64,000 nt of DNA from Orychophragmus violaceus (GCA_030180135.1 CM058239.1:48309270-48373269); one strand, 5' to 3'; counted from the first letter of the stretch, positions 50,937-63,890 are shown. Notes: generated from the letters alone by a model not told the origin. Program-made: numbers and translations.

Positions 50937-52407
50937 TTGTATGTCTGATAAGCACCTTGAATTAGTATAGTCAGCCCTCTTCTCCCCATTTCCTTACGAC
51001 AGTTGTGAGCAATAAGAAAGAAGAAAATTTAGAGAAGAGAGGGAGGATAAGAAGAAGAAAAACCGGAGGAGGAAGAAGAGATAAATAGAAAGGGAGAGAG
51101 AGAGAGAAATAAAGAAGAAACGAATAGAGAGAGAAAGAAAATGAGTGGAAGAAGAGATGGAAAGGTATCAGAGGAGCGATGAAATATTTCTTAACAGTGA
51201 TTTTCAACGTTCATTTTAAGTACCGACTTTCTCTTTCTAAGTAGGCGGTTAGAATTAGTCGCTAGAAGGTTAAGTTAGGGGTTGTGGTGCGATATCGATC
51301 TGGAGCTATATTTTGGGTAAAATAATCGAAGTTAGATCAACGGAGTTTACCGAGGTCAATTCCGACAAAGTAAAAGAGTGGATTTGGTTAATTGTATGAT
51401 TAATGTGCTATTACACAGGTTTCCGACACTAAATTTTAACTTTGGTAAATGAGTAATTAACGAATTATTAACGATATGAAATAATTAAGAAATTATGATG
51501 CTATAATTGAATGATAATGGGTTTGATGTTTTGGGTGATATGAATGTTTAGATGTGATATTACTAACGATCTTATTGATGTGTAGTAGCATGGTGTTATA
51601 AGCATATTGATTTCCCTTCCCGATGGATCCTCGGGAGCTTTCGGTCGGTTCATATACCCTCAGGGAGTAGTTCCGGCAGGCGTTAACCTACTGGGAGACG
51701 ACGGTAGGTGTCGGGATCGGAGGCACGGGGTCATGTTCTAGGCCGATGGAAACTTTGGCTATTTAGGAGCATCATGAGTCTCCACATATTAGAAAGGTGT
51801 CTTACTTGTAGTACTCCATGTTTGTGAGTTTGAGTCATGGAATCACTATCGTGGGCCTTTATGGTGACGGGTTAGGTATTCCAGGGGAAAGACGATATTG
51901 CCAGGGCCTGTAGTATGCATATATTTCATTTTATTCATACTATGCTTCTATGTTATTATATTGCTTGTCAAACTTTTCATCCTTGTTTATGTTTGGAGTT
52001 AGGTTAGGTAGATGGAAAGTTAACCTGTTAGATAGGGACCTAAATAAAGTATATAATATATTTTACTTAGATTCGTCCATGGACTTAAATGTGTAATTTT
52101 AAACTTATATTATAAAATAATAAAGAATGTTTTATATTCGTAGCATGTTGTTTATATTAAGTTAATCTTGCCTAGTATAACTACCGAATTTTATTACTGA
52201 TTGCAAAGCCTTAATCAAAAATTGGGAAACGTGTAACTGAATAATTCGGCTTAGTTTGACAAAGTAAGTTGCTGACCTGGGCCGATTTAGTCAAACACGT
52301 TAAAAATGCAACAACTCTGGTCCCAAATAAAGATAACCAGTGATCATGTTCTTGTTTGACTTTTGGTCATTGGTTGACTACGATCAAAACAGAACAGGGG
52401 CGTTACA
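50937..52407 (+). mobile_element. Second old gypsy-type LTR, 3' part
   Basis: Contains the 'aacctactgggagacgacgg' segment (about 51680) homologous to 525-560 and 28505-28540 but more diverged, and ends GGGGCGTTACA. A purine-rich block (51000-51150) mirrors the CT-rich block of the other LTR in position but not in strand. The sequence joins 36209-36330 once Copia B is removed. Confidence 0.6.
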
Positions 52408-52412
52408 AACGG

Positions 52413-52423
52413 TGGTATCAGAC
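52413..52423 (+). promoter_or_regulatory. Primer binding site relic
   Basis: TGGTATCAGAC five bases after the TTACA end of the LTR. Downstream sequence is not a recognisable gag, so the element body is deleted or replaced. Confidence 0.75.
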
Positions 52424-53400
52424 TAGTAATGTATTAGCAGGATTCATGGCTTCGTTTCTTGGTGATGTATTAACAATCATCAAACTGAAAAAGCAAACAA
52501 AAAACCTTCATGACGGTAGTGGCGTAATCGGTCTCTTGGATTTGAGGGAGAGTTATTTACTCCATAGGTCACTTATTGTGTTTCTAACAACACAATAAGT
52601 CACTTACATGTCATTGGACACTTTTGCCTTATGACAATACTATTTTACGCTTCTTTATTCTAACTAAAACACTAACTAAACATACTTGTCTTTCTTTTAC
52701 ATTTTTAATAATTTTAACTCTTTATTTTAATTATATTATTTCACAACAAAAGAAACTCGTCAACCCTAATTGTTTTGCCTTTCTCTTTATTTCTCCGCCC
52801 CCCCCCCCCCCCCCCCGAAAGTATAATTTCTCTGTCTCTTTCTTTGCAATTCTCTCTTTTTGTTTCTTTGCATCATCTCACCCTCGCCTCGATCTACTCT
52901 CATATCTCTCTTCCTCGTCGGTGTATCTTCTATTCGGTTCCAAGATAAGTTTTTTACCAAGTTGTTTTTGTTCTTAGATCTCAAAGTATGATAATTTTTT
53001 ATTTTTAGCCATATGGGTTTTGCTTCAAATCTCAGTAATCCATATGGTTTACAGAGAAAAGAACATATTTGGCCCAAGGTCTGGTTCATTTTTCCTTGTA
53101 GGATCTGCTTTGTTTTTTCCACTAAAATTGGTCTCTTGATTCTCTTTGTGTGCACCAATTTGGGTTAATGATGTATGTCTCGATCAATTTCGACGAGTTT
53201 TAATACGCCTTTTATGGACACGTTTTTGAGAAACTTTAAAATTTCATCCTATAATTTCCAGTTTTCAAAGATTTTGGTCTTTCTTTAGTTTGTGTTGTAT
53301 TTTTTCTTGTATATATATTAAGATGGATGACTCATTTGCAGTAGCTTCGGATGTTTTAACTAACATCTGAATATGTAGATATATAGTTTATCTTAATTTC
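52424..53400 (+). other. Intergenic sequence with a CT-rich block and a poly(C) run
   Basis: A run of about 18 C residues begins near 52799. A CT-rich stretch (52775-52935) resembles a plant 5' UTR followed by an intron-like T-rich segment, but no conserved protein could be read. The 117-codon frame at 52624-52977 crosses the poly(C) run and is not credible. Confidence 0.4.
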
Positions 53401-55500
53401 TTGTTTACACCATCCGCGGGCGTGGACAATGTTAAATGGACATGCGATTTCTTTATAGTTATCATATTTTAAATTCGTTCTCGTGGACAAGTTTAAATGG
53501 ACATCTTAAACTATATACTACACCATGGTTCTCGTTTATTCTATATGTGTAGACCACTTCAAATGGACATGTGATAACTTCGATTTTCCGTGGACAACAT
53601 TTTAAGTTCGACTACCTTTTCCGTTACACAGTTTTCAAAATTTTCATAATAAGATTTTACATATGTTTTAAAGATACACATCTATTTACATCTATTTTTA
53701 CCGTTTCATTAACATTTGTGTAGACATATTTTAGTGGACACCAATTTATTTTAATACGCATTTTCGTGCACTCCCTTTAGAAACACCATAATTTTGCTAT
53801 ACTCTCATGTATAACGTGAACATGTATTTACATCTGGTTTTACCTTTTTGACTAAGTTTGTATGGACATGTGTCATTAGGCACCAATTGTTATCTAATAC
53901 GATGGTAGTTTTGCATGTGTTCTCTAACCGTTTGTGGACACGGTTATATGGACCACGTTATCCGGCAGTTGTACATGGTTTCATTTTTTATTTGTCAATT
54001 TTGTAATAAATTCGTTATTCTGTGAAAAACTTTTTGAGTAATTTCTAACTTTTTGAGTAATTTCGTCCATGCTGACACACAAAATAGATATTTTACTTAT
54101 TGTATTTGTGCAACCTTCCCATTTACACATTTATTAAAACATCATAACATAATACCTTGAAATGAACACAGTCCATATCTGGTGGTCAATAGATGATGGA
54201 CTCTATCAAATCAACATAGTTAAAATAATAATTATATTGTAGATGCAATATTATTCCGCTACATATTCTAACGTAATGTTTTTTAGAGGCATCCAGATTT
54301 CTCAGAGACTGCTTACTACAAAAAACACCCCAACAAGAGGCTAAATGTATACTCATATCTGGACCTTCTCACATTCATTCATCACACCCTTGTAGACTGT
54401 TGAGTTCAGAATCATTCAGGACATAGCATTTGGTAGACATGATTTTTATCTTATTAGTTTATTATGTTGATTACTTCCATGTGGGAAAAGTTTTGCACAT
54501 TTTGTATTATTAATACACTTTACATGGACAATGTTTTGAACATCGTAGTTTATTAGAACTTTAAAGTATCAGTTTTTCGACGTATTATATAAAGACTCGT
54601 GGACATTGAAATATGGATATATATTTACATATAATTTACCCTTTGTTTACATTTGTGTAGAAATATTTTAATGGACACCCATTTATTTTCATATACGTCT
54701 TTTCATTTACACAACTTTTATGAACATCATTGTTGTTATACGTTTTATGGACATTAAGTAGTTATGTCTCTTCCATCACAAGAAGTTTGCAGATCAAAGG
54801 ACCAAGTTTTCAGATCAATATATAAGATATAATGAACAATGTAAAGTGGATATCTATTTGTATCATCAATTTAATTTTTTCAATCACGGACATAGAATTA
54901 GATACCTAGGGCACCACACTCGTATGGTCAAACTATAATGGACATTATTGAAAATATAATGATTGCTAGACCGTACAATCGTTTTCGTATTCATCCTAAA
55001 TGTTTGTATGGACACGGTTAGATGAACATTTAAGCATATGTTCTTGAATAGAAATAAGATTAATCATATATAACTTACTATAACTTATCGTTTATCATTA
55101 TCCATGTGGACAAGTTCAAATGGACAACTGATTTGTAAAATGTTAGTAAATATTAGTATGCATAAGTTTGTGTGGACATTCTGCAGTGGAAATATCAACT
55201 TCATGGATATACACGTTAATGGACACCGATTTACTTTTATTATGCTTAGATAACCATTTACACACTCATTATTCAGTTAACACTCAATACCTATATAGCT
55301 TATTAAAGTGTTCCTTTATTATGTCTGTATTAACACATGAAAATGGACATTTGATTTATATTCCGTTTAAAAATATTTGCATGTCCGTGAATTCATTATC
55401 GTGGACAATTTCTAATGGACATATGAATCTATATATTCCATCATAATTCTAGGTTATTTCGTCCGTACGGACCATTTAAATGAACATGTCCATGAAATTA
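53401..55500 (+). repeat. Array of dispersed 22-bp TGGACA modules
   Basis: The bipartite module GTGGACA - 8 bp - ATGGACA(T), with half-sites about 13 bp apart, recurs all on the plus strand. Examples: 53422-53443, 53483-53504, 53549-53570, 53720-53741, 53934-53955, 54599-54620, 54657-54678, 54832-54853, 55008-55029, 55106-55127, 55172-55193, 55401-55422, 55466-55487. Spacing is irregular (about 60 bp up to several hundred bp). TGGACA itself appears more than 20 times between 53200 and 56000. There is no coding frame. Function and origin are unknown. Confidence 0.7.
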
Positions 55501-56370
55501 GTTAAGAAACAATAAGTTCCAAACCAAACCATCCACATTGAATCATACACAAAATGAATGACAAAGATCGTAAAATGCTACAGTTTACCAAAATAATGTC
55601 AATATCGATTTGTTCAAACAGTCTTGTCCATGATACTTTGTCAATACATTTAGGCTATAAATTTTTAATGTCCACTAATTTTTATAAAAAATCTACAAAA
55701 GTATATTAAAATGGGTGTTAAATTATAGAGAAAAAGTTATAATTTATAGTATCAATTAAAATAATTTTAATTTTATGTTTTACAAAAATCAATAAATAAC
55801 TAAATAGCTATTAAAAAGTTTGATAGCCTCACATTACATAATTAAATAAAATAGAAAAATTTCATTCCTTTCAGGTTTTTTGCCCAAAAAAAATTCTCTC
55901 GTTCACATCAATGGACATGGTTTAATGGGCCACCAAATCTCATCAATATCTGATTTTAAATGAATGGACATGATTTTTTTATCAAATTCAATGGTCAAGA
56001 TTAAATTCCTCCTAACTCAATTACTCTTTCTTTTTGGTCACAGACAAACCAAACTGTAACTGATTCAAAAGGCAACTTGGACATTAAAAATTTGTACAGT
56101 GCAAAAACTCCTTCCAAACACCAATGTGACTATTCTGTTACTTTTTAAAGACAAAGTGTCTTATTATGTAGGGATAGTGAGAACCGGAGAGCTACTAATT
56201 CATGCTTTGGATTTTTTTTCTTTTTTAAAAAAATCTCTCCAAATAACATCTTACCTTTGTGTTATTTTATAAGGAATATTTTTCAACTAAAGTGAATGCA
56301 AAATCTCCTCAAATTTTCACAAATATTTGTTTCAAATGATTGTTTAACTTTTAATAATAGTGGATTTAAT
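55501..56370. other. AT-rich intergenic DNA, nothing recognised
   Basis: Two further TGGACAT strings at about 55911 and 55964, otherwise AT-rich sequence without a gene. Confidence 0.5.
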
Positions 56371-56384
56371 ATAGTTTTATAATT

Positions 56385-57500
56385 TTTTTTTGTCAACAAC
56401 ATACGATTCTACCAGTTCTCAGCTAGCCAAGACAGTGAATCAGAGTTTACATAAACAAAATGAAGGCTGGATCTTTGCACCACATGATAGTTTGTCCGCC
56501 TTTGTGTTGCTTGCTCGTGGAGTGTGAGTGATAACGAACATTGTGAAGAAACTCTTGCGACTCTCATACTCGTCTAAATGTATCGTGAAAGCAGGCCATT
56601 CTGTGGGTGTAGACACTATCTTCACCAGCTCCAAACAGTCTGTTGCGAAGGTTACATCATGTTGATTCCACCTCTTCATACATTCCATAGCCCAAATAAG
56701 TGCTTCGAACTCTGCATGAAGTGAGGATAAGCTGCATCTGATATTCCTTGCTTCCATCATGATATATCTCTCACCTTCGTAAAGGCTATACCAGCCCTGT
56801 CCTGAAAACCTATCTCCTTCCTTCCATGATCCATCCAGGAAGCACCATCTTCCTTTAATATTCACCTGCGCCGGTATTGTAACAATATCGTCTTGACTCA
56901 TTTGTGAACCTGTGTTAACCAATGATATCGAGGCATGTGCCTCTCCCCATGCTAGGGATTAACTTTCCGCTAGTCGTAAGATTTCACGTGGATCCCGATC
57001 AATATTACTATACAGTTTATCATTTCTACTCTTCCAAATATACCAAATGATACATTGGAAATAAGTATTATCAACATCTGATGACACTCACCAGCACATA
57101 TAATCCATATTGGTAAACAAAGAGGATAATGGAAAACTTCCATGATTTGATGGTATGCTTGAGAGGGCCCAAGTTTGCAAAGCCGGCGGGCATTCAAACA
57201 GGATATGATTTATTGATTCTTCTTCTGCCCCACACTTAACGCACCGGGTGTCACAATTGATTCCCCGAGCTTTTAAATTCATCGTAACCGATAAACAACC
57301 CGAGATTACCTGCCAAATAAAATGTTTAATTTTTGATGGGCACCTTAATTTCCAACAATGCTCCTGAAGTCTTTTTACATCTGGTCCATACACCGCATTT
57401 ATGCATCCTTTATCCGGGATTGTCCTTTCTAAAAAGTAACCTGATTTAACCGAATACTTTCCGCTTTTTGTGTATTGCCAGCCGATGTTATCCGGCCTAG
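56385..57500 (-). mobile_element. 5'-truncated L1-type LINE with 14-bp target duplication
   Basis: The direct repeat ATAGTTTTATAATT flanks it (56371-56384 and 57501-57514). The poly(A) tail appears as a T run at the left end followed by GTCAACAACATAC. The minus-strand frames give the end of a LINE ORF2: a zf-RVT domain (HCWKLRCPSKIKHFIWQV, CVKCGAEEESINHILFECP; 57480-57100) and an RNase H-like domain (CFLDGSWKEG, LHAEFEALIWAMECM, FATDCLELVK; 56880-56480), separated by frame breaks. Endonuclease and reverse transcriptase are missing through 5' truncation. Confidence 0.88.
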
Positions 57501-57514
57501 ATAGTTTTATAATT

Positions 57515-58114
57515 GTTAATTGAAAAACAGGATTTGCAAGTAATCTCTAATAACTAGACATAAATTTAATTTTAAAAAAAAAATTGAAATCATTCGTTGA
57601 ATGATATGGGATTTTTATATAAAACAAAAAACTCCCACAATCTCGTGAAACCCCTGATCCAATACAGGCCTCCCCCTTAGTATGTAAATTTTTCCTTTTC
57701 TAATTTTTCTATCCTAACCTATTTTTCTTTTTATAATTATTAGTATCTAGGAGAGGTCATATTTCTTTGAGTTGGTAGTAATGGAATGCTTTCATTATCT
57801 AGTTTTATTGTATATTATATTCATTGGCATATGCCAAAATCGTTAATCGTCTTAATACCAGATTTCCCTATTTTTATTAGCAAAAAAAATTAATCAAATG
57901 TTAAATTATATAGAAGAAAATATACTTTTTACAAATGTTTATTGGACTGTCTCGAGGCGGAAAAAAAGTCAACACAAAATCTTCTAAAAATCTCTTCGAC
58001 TGTTACGAAAATCCTCTTAGTATTTTTGATTTACGTCCCTTCTCATCGTTAGATAATATTTTTTCTCATAGTAACATCAATGTACTTGATCATTGTTGTC
58101 ACGGGTAGTGGTCT
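57515..58114. other. AT-rich intergenic DNA, nothing recognised
   Basis: No frame, repeat or RNA gene could be supported. Confidence 0.5.
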
Positions 58115-58359
58115 CTCCTATCGTCTTCTATTGTTCCTTTCGCACCAAATCATATAGATTGTTGCTTGTAACACATAGCGCATAAGAAAAATAAGCATCT
58201 TTGGTTGGCTCAGTTTGCTTATAATCTCCACAATGTCATGCCATTGGACTGTATAGTCCATTTTCATGATTCTTTTCGCAAGTGTCTCCCAAACCTCCTT
58301 CATATAAGAACACAAGACGAAGAGATGGTACCGTGTTTTTGCTCCGAACAAAAGGAACA
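58115..58359 (-). pseudogene. LINE fragment (zf-RVT region), target of element D
   Basis: Minus-strand reading HLFVLCSYMKEVWETLAKRI, then WHDIVEII and LQATIYMIWCERNNRRR. This is typical of the region after the zinc-finger of plant L1 reverse transcriptases. It is cut at 58360 by the LTR of element D. Confidence 0.65.
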
Positions 58360-59195
58360 TGATGTAAGACAGAAACGTGTATGAATAGAATGGGGACTGA
58401 AGTCTCTCCTTTCCAGATCGTGAGAGATGGTGGGGGAATTGAATGGATCCTTGCAGTTGGACTGAAGTCTCAACAAGCCTGGACAAAGTATGGTGAGAAC
58501 GGAAAAGGATGGATCGAGAGTCGCCACACAAGTGATGGATTAACTTGTGATAAGACAGTAACGGATCTGGTCGCCTTGATATCACACACAAGGAAAGCGG
58601 ATTCGTTGAGAGAGATGAACTCAGAGAATTCTTAAGAGAATTGCGTTATGTTATTGATACTTGGTAATTATACACGACTGCTAAGGATCCTTATAAAGGC
58701 GATCGTGCTGCTGATGCATTCTAGGGCAAAAAACATAATGCAGTGATCACTAAAGCATAAAAATAACATATAGTTCGAAATATCATCCTACTATAACTTA
58801 TACTAAGAAGGAAATAACATAACTTAAAACATACAAGTCTTAGACCTGCAAAACTGAACAAACACATATATCTTTTATTGAAACACATACCTTGGCGTGT
58901 TTTGATGTGTTTGGGAGTGTGGTCATGGGTCTATATGGGCTGGATTGAGAATAACATTGTTTGGTCCTCAATTGGCCTCATTGGAGCTCCTTTGCGTCCA
59001 GATTGGATCTTGGCCGGTTTCTCTTGGCTTTCTTGAGTTAGTAGACCCTGAACAGACTTGTTAAATGCTTCTCTAAGTCTCTTAGCTCATGCCCTTGTCC
59101 TTGGAGGATCTCTCATGGTTGTGGTATCTTGAGCAGCAGGTACATCTTCAAAGTCTTCTTGATGAATCTCTATGCTTGGTTCGATGTCCTCATCA
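58360..59195 (-). repeat. 3' LTR of element D
   Basis: 836 bp, about 100 bp shorter than the C LTR and much diverged in the middle; the ends match C. Confidence 0.8.
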
Positions 59196-62100
59196 TTCCC
59201 TCCCTCTTGAGAATATTTTGTCCTCAGAATTCCATCATCTGCATGATAAGGAAGCAAGTCAGTAACATTAAACAATGGTGAAATGGTTAACTCACCTGGA
59301 AGATCCATCTTGTAGGCATTGTTGTTGACTCTCTCCAATACTCGAAATGGTCCAGCTCCTCTTGGTGCCAGCTTGGATTTCCTTTGATTTGGGAACCTAT
59401 CTGTACGCATATGAACCCACACCCAATCTCCTGGATTGAAGATGAGATCCTTTCTCCCTTTATCAGCAGCCTTCATATACTTAGTTGTTTTCTCCTCTAT
59501 GTTAGTCTTCATCTTTTGATGCAGCTTCTTGATCATTTCGGCCTTGGACTTTCCATCCTGATTAGTGACATCTAATGGTGGCAAAGGAGCAAGATCTAAA
59601 AGGGGTTTCTGGCTGAAATCCATCAACAATCTCAAAATGGGACAACTTAGTAGTAGAGTGGTTAGCATGATTATAAGCGAACTCAACATAAGGAATACAA
59701 TCTAACCAGTTCCGTAAGTTCTTACCAACCGTGGCTCTTAAGAGAGTAGATAAAGTTATGTTAACAACCTCAGTTTGTCCATCTTTCTGCGGATGACAAG
59801 TTGTTGAGAAGAGTAGCTTGGTTCCTAGCTTCATCCAAAGAACTCTCCAGAAATGGCGTAGAAACTTCGTGTCTCGATCAGAAAAATAGTCCTTGGAATC
59901 CCATGCAGGCGTACTACTTCTTTAAAGAACAGTTCAGCAGTTTGAGTGGCATCATTTTTCTTGGCACATGGGATGAAATGCGCCATCTTTGAGAACATGT
60001 CCACTACAATAAAAATAGAATCCTTTCCTCGGATTTTGGGTAAGCCTAAAACGAAATCCATTGATATATCAAATCAAGGCATACTAGGAATAGGAAGTGG
60101 CATGTATAAACCAATGTGGATGTGACATGGATTTGGCTTTGAGACATGTTACACACTTGGAACAGAAGCCTTCCACATCCTTCTTGAGATGAGGCCAAAA
60201 GAAGTGTTCAACCAAAACACTTAAGAGTCTTATCCACTCCAAAATGTCCCATGAGTCCACCACCATGTGCTTCCTTAATCAACAAGTATCGCATAGAACC
60301 CTGTGGAATACACAAACATTTCTCTCTAAATAGATAGTCATTATGTAAATAGAAAGAACCTGATGGGGCGATGCTAAAATCTTGATAGATTGAGCTGAAG
60401 TCTGGATCATCTTTGTAGGCTTCTTTAAGATGCTCAAATCCTAGAACTTTAGCTTCTAATGTCGAGATCAGTAGGTGTCTTCTCGATAGTGCATCAACTA
60501 CAACATTTTCCTTGCCTTTCTTGTACTTGATCACATATGAAAATGATTCCACGAACTCCATCCAATTAGCATGTCTTCTATTGAGTGTTGTCTGCCCTCT
60601 AAGGTGCTTCAAAGTCTCATGACCAGTATGTATGACAAATTCCTTGGACAGAAGATAATGCTGCCACGTTTTCAACGATATCACTAGTGCATAGAGATCC
60701 TTGTCGTATGTGGGATAGTTCAAGCTGGATCCACTTAATTTCTCACTAAAATAGGCTACTGGACGTCCTCCTTGAGTAAGCACAGCTCCAATACCTAAAC
60801 CTGAAGCATCACATTCAATCTCAAAAGTTTTGTTAAAATCAGGCAGTACCAAAACTGGTGCATGTGTTAAACGATCTTTGAGCCTGTTGAATGCATCTTC
60901 TTGAGATGATCCCCAATGAAATGCCACGTCCTTCTTGATCACAGCAGTTAGAGGGGCGGCTAAGGTACTAAAATCTTTGACAAAACGCCTATAGAAGCTT
61001 GCCAATCCATGGAAACTCCTAACTTGTCCTATGCTGCTTGGTCTCGGCTAGTCTTGGATTGCTTTGATCTTCTCTTGATCAACCTGTAAACCTTGAGAAC
61101 TGACAACAAAACCTATAAAACCCACTTCATCAGTATAAAATGAGCATTTCTTAAGGTTCCCATGTAGGCCTTCCTTTCGAAGTGTTTCAAGAACTAAGTC
61201 AAGATGTTTTCCGATGATCCTCAAACGATTTGCTATAAACCAGTATATCATCAAAATAATCTACTACAAATTTACTGATGTATGTTCTTAGAACCTGGTT
61301 TATTAGCCTCATGAAGGTGTTGGGGGCGTTGGTAAGACCAAAAGGCATAACTAACCACTCATAGAGCCCCTGCTTGATCTTGAAAGCAGTCTTTCATTCC
61401 TCACCTTCTTTAATTCTTACTTGATGGTATCCACTCCTAAGATCAATCTTAGAAAACAAATTAGATCCAGATAGTTCATCAAGCATATCATCTAACCTTG
61501 GAATGGGATGTCGATATTTGATGGTGATGTTGTTGATTGCTCTGCAGTCTACACACATCCTCCAAGTTTCATCTTTCTTTGGCACTAATATAACATGTAC
61601 ATCACACGGACTCAGGTTTTCTTTAATGTATTCTTTCTCCATTAAGTCTTGAATCTGCTTCTCCAATTCCTTAGTTTCTGTTAGGTTCATTCGGTAAGCT
61701 GGACAGTTAGGCAATGATGTGCCTGGGACTAGATCAATCTGATGCTCTATTCCTCTAATAGGTGGTAATCCAGCTGGTATCTCTTCGGGAAACACATCTT
61801 TGAACATATCAAGCAAAGAAACGATTTCTGGTGCAAGTACTATGTCCCGTGAACCTGTAATCAACACATCTCTAAACACCATTAGTAGCACCGTTTCTTT
61901 ACGTTCTAAAGCCTTCTAAACAGTACTACGAGTGATGTAAAGGTTAGTTTTACTTACCTTGGCTTCAGCAGCAAATTTGGATTGCATCTCATGTACCTCT
62001 TGAGGAGACAGGGGAGCAAGCTAGAATTTTGCTCTTGTTATGTGTGAAAGAATGAGTGTTGGTGCGTCCATTGTGTAGAACCCCTCTATCAAATTTCCAG

Positions 62101-63524
62101 GGGTGGCCTAGAAGCATATGGCCTACTTGCATTGGGACAACATCGCACAAAACTTCATCCTCATACTTTCCGATCTTGAACTGAATCAAGACTTGCTCGT
62201 GTATCCGGATTTCTATGCTTGAATCCAACCATCTCAGGCGGTATGGCTATGTTGGGTCGTCTTCAAACCTAGATTTTCCACCATAATCTTGCTAGCAACG
62301 TTAGTACAAGATCCACCATCAATTATAAGACTACATACCTTGTTATGAACGAAACATCGAGTGAAGAACAAGTTCTCTCTTTGGATGGTGTATGGATCAC
62401 TTAAGGCGCTCAACGCCCTGCATACAACTAACATTTCTCCTGTTTCTGGGAATGCTACTTCCTCTTCTAAATCCGCAGCTTCAAGATGTTCATCCTCGTC
62501 TTGAGACTCATATCCTCTATCAGGTGTTAAGATCATAACTCGTTGGTTGGGACAATCCCTTGCATAGTGACCTTTACCCTGACACTTGAAACAAGTTATG
62601 TCTCGAGCTCTTGTATTAGAAGTTGAAGACTTACCTGGGTCTGAACGGTTGTTCCTTGGCGCTTCATAAGCTGGGTTTTTGTCCTGGGAACCTGAGACAA
62701 CGGTCTTTCCTTTGTCAACATTCTTAGCTTGAGGTGCACTCCATTGGTTCCTAGATGGAGGTGTGTTCCATTGATTAGGTCTTGATCGGCTTGCTGTTGC
62801 TGTCTTCCTCTTAATTCCATGTTCAGCCTTCACAGCTACATGCAATAATTCGTTGAGATCATGACAAGGTTGACGTTCTACCTTCCTGACGATTCGGTTA
62901 TTAAGTCCATCAATGAAATGACCCATGAGAACTTCTTCACTTTCATCTAAAGCCATCATGTTCTTGAGTTGCTTAGATTCCTCATAGTATTCCTCGACAC
63001 TCTTGTTCTTCTGTGACAACTGCCTGAACTGCTTCTGCATCTCCATGTGGTAATGTGGTGGCACAAAATGCCTCCTAAAGTTGTACGTCATGGCTGCCAT
63101 GTTGTGATTCGTTCAAAGTTGTTCCTCATGCGGTCTTGGACTTCTCTGTCCCATCAGGACAATGCGTGGTCTATAAGCTGAGCTGAAGCTAGAGCTATCT
63201 TCTTCTGGTCATTGTACTCCTAGCAATCAAAGATATACTCCATGCGCCTCTCCCAATCCAGGTATGCTTCTGGGTTAACCCTACCTGCAAAAGTTGGCAC
63301 AGTCAGTTTCAAGTCTTTCAAAAAGTTATGGTTTACCTCTTGTGTTGCGGGCGGTCTCGGCGGGGGTGATTATGATCTCGGTCTCGTCTTCTTGCCCATG
63401 CATTCATAGTATGCTCACTCTCTTCATCGTCCGATGGCCCGTCATTTCTTGGAAGTTCTAGCCGTCTAACTCTTTGGTCAATCCGTCCAACTCTTTGGTC
63501 AATCCGTCCAATCTGAGCTGACAA
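59087..63524 (-). pseudogene. gag-pol of element D, many frameshifts and stops
   Basis: Pieces in order: gag N-terminus 63524-63333 (SAQIGRIDQRV repeated); gag with zinc knuckle CFKCQGKGHYARDC and protease DGGSCTN 63100-62234; 62228-61989; reverse transcriptase 61891-61394 (VDCRAINNITIKYRHP) and 61254-61048; RNase H and integrase start 61005-60208 (IECDASGLGIGAV, HFGVDKTL); HHCC finger 60266-60084; integrase core 60061-59831 (DFVLGLPK) and 59834-59562 (CHPQKDGQTEVVN); C-terminus 59689-59087 running into the LTR. The YFDD region near 61250 is damaged. At least eight breaks make it non-functional. Confidence 0.9.
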
Positions 63525-63527
63525 GTC

Positions 63528-63876
63528 TGTAACATCCCGGTTTGTGGTATATACGGAAAGGCTTAAAAGAATTAATTTGGCTACCTATGTCACCAAGTGC
63601 ACTTACCTTTTCCGGTCACTTGCCCGAAAGAACTTCAGAGTTAAGCGTGCTTGGGCTGGAGTAGTCCCAGGATGAGTGACCTTCCGGGAAGTGACTCGTG
63701 GTAGCATGTGTGTGAGGACAAAGCACATGGGAAAAGGTCAGGGGGTGATTATAGGGTCAGTAAATTACTCGGTTGGGCCTACGAAAAATAACGCACCGAC
63801 CGTCGGACAGGGGTGGGGCCCACGAGCCCGGAAGAGGGATGGGTGACTCACCGGTAAGGGCGAACGGGGTGTTACA
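63528..63876 (+). repeat. Cassandra left LTR
   Basis: 349 bp with TG...CA ends. Confidence 0.92.
63631..63705 (+). promoter_or_regulatory. 5S rRNA-derived Pol III promoter block in Cassandra LTR
   Basis: Contains the 5S A-box-like AGTTAAGCGTGCTTGGGC (63639-63656) and the C-box-like GGATGAGTGACC (63670-63681) followed by TTCCGGGAAGT, in the order and spacing of plant 5S rRNA. The 5' third of a real 5S gene is not recognisable, so this is not a 5S rRNA gene. Confidence 0.92.
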
Positions 63877-63878
63877 AG

Positions 63879-63890
63879 TGGTATCAGAGC
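63879..63890 (+). promoter_or_regulatory. Cassandra primer binding site
   Basis: TGGTATCAGAGC, complementary to initiator tRNA-Met, two bases after the LTR. Confidence 0.93.

Noticed and set aside
52624..52977. 117-codon open frame
   Set aside because: It runs through an 18-base poly(C) tract encoding only prolines and has no conserved motif.
63631..63705. 5S rRNA gene
   Set aside because: Only the internal promoter part is similar, it is embedded in an LTR with primer site and polypurine tract, and the 5' part of 5S is missing; it is Cassandra.
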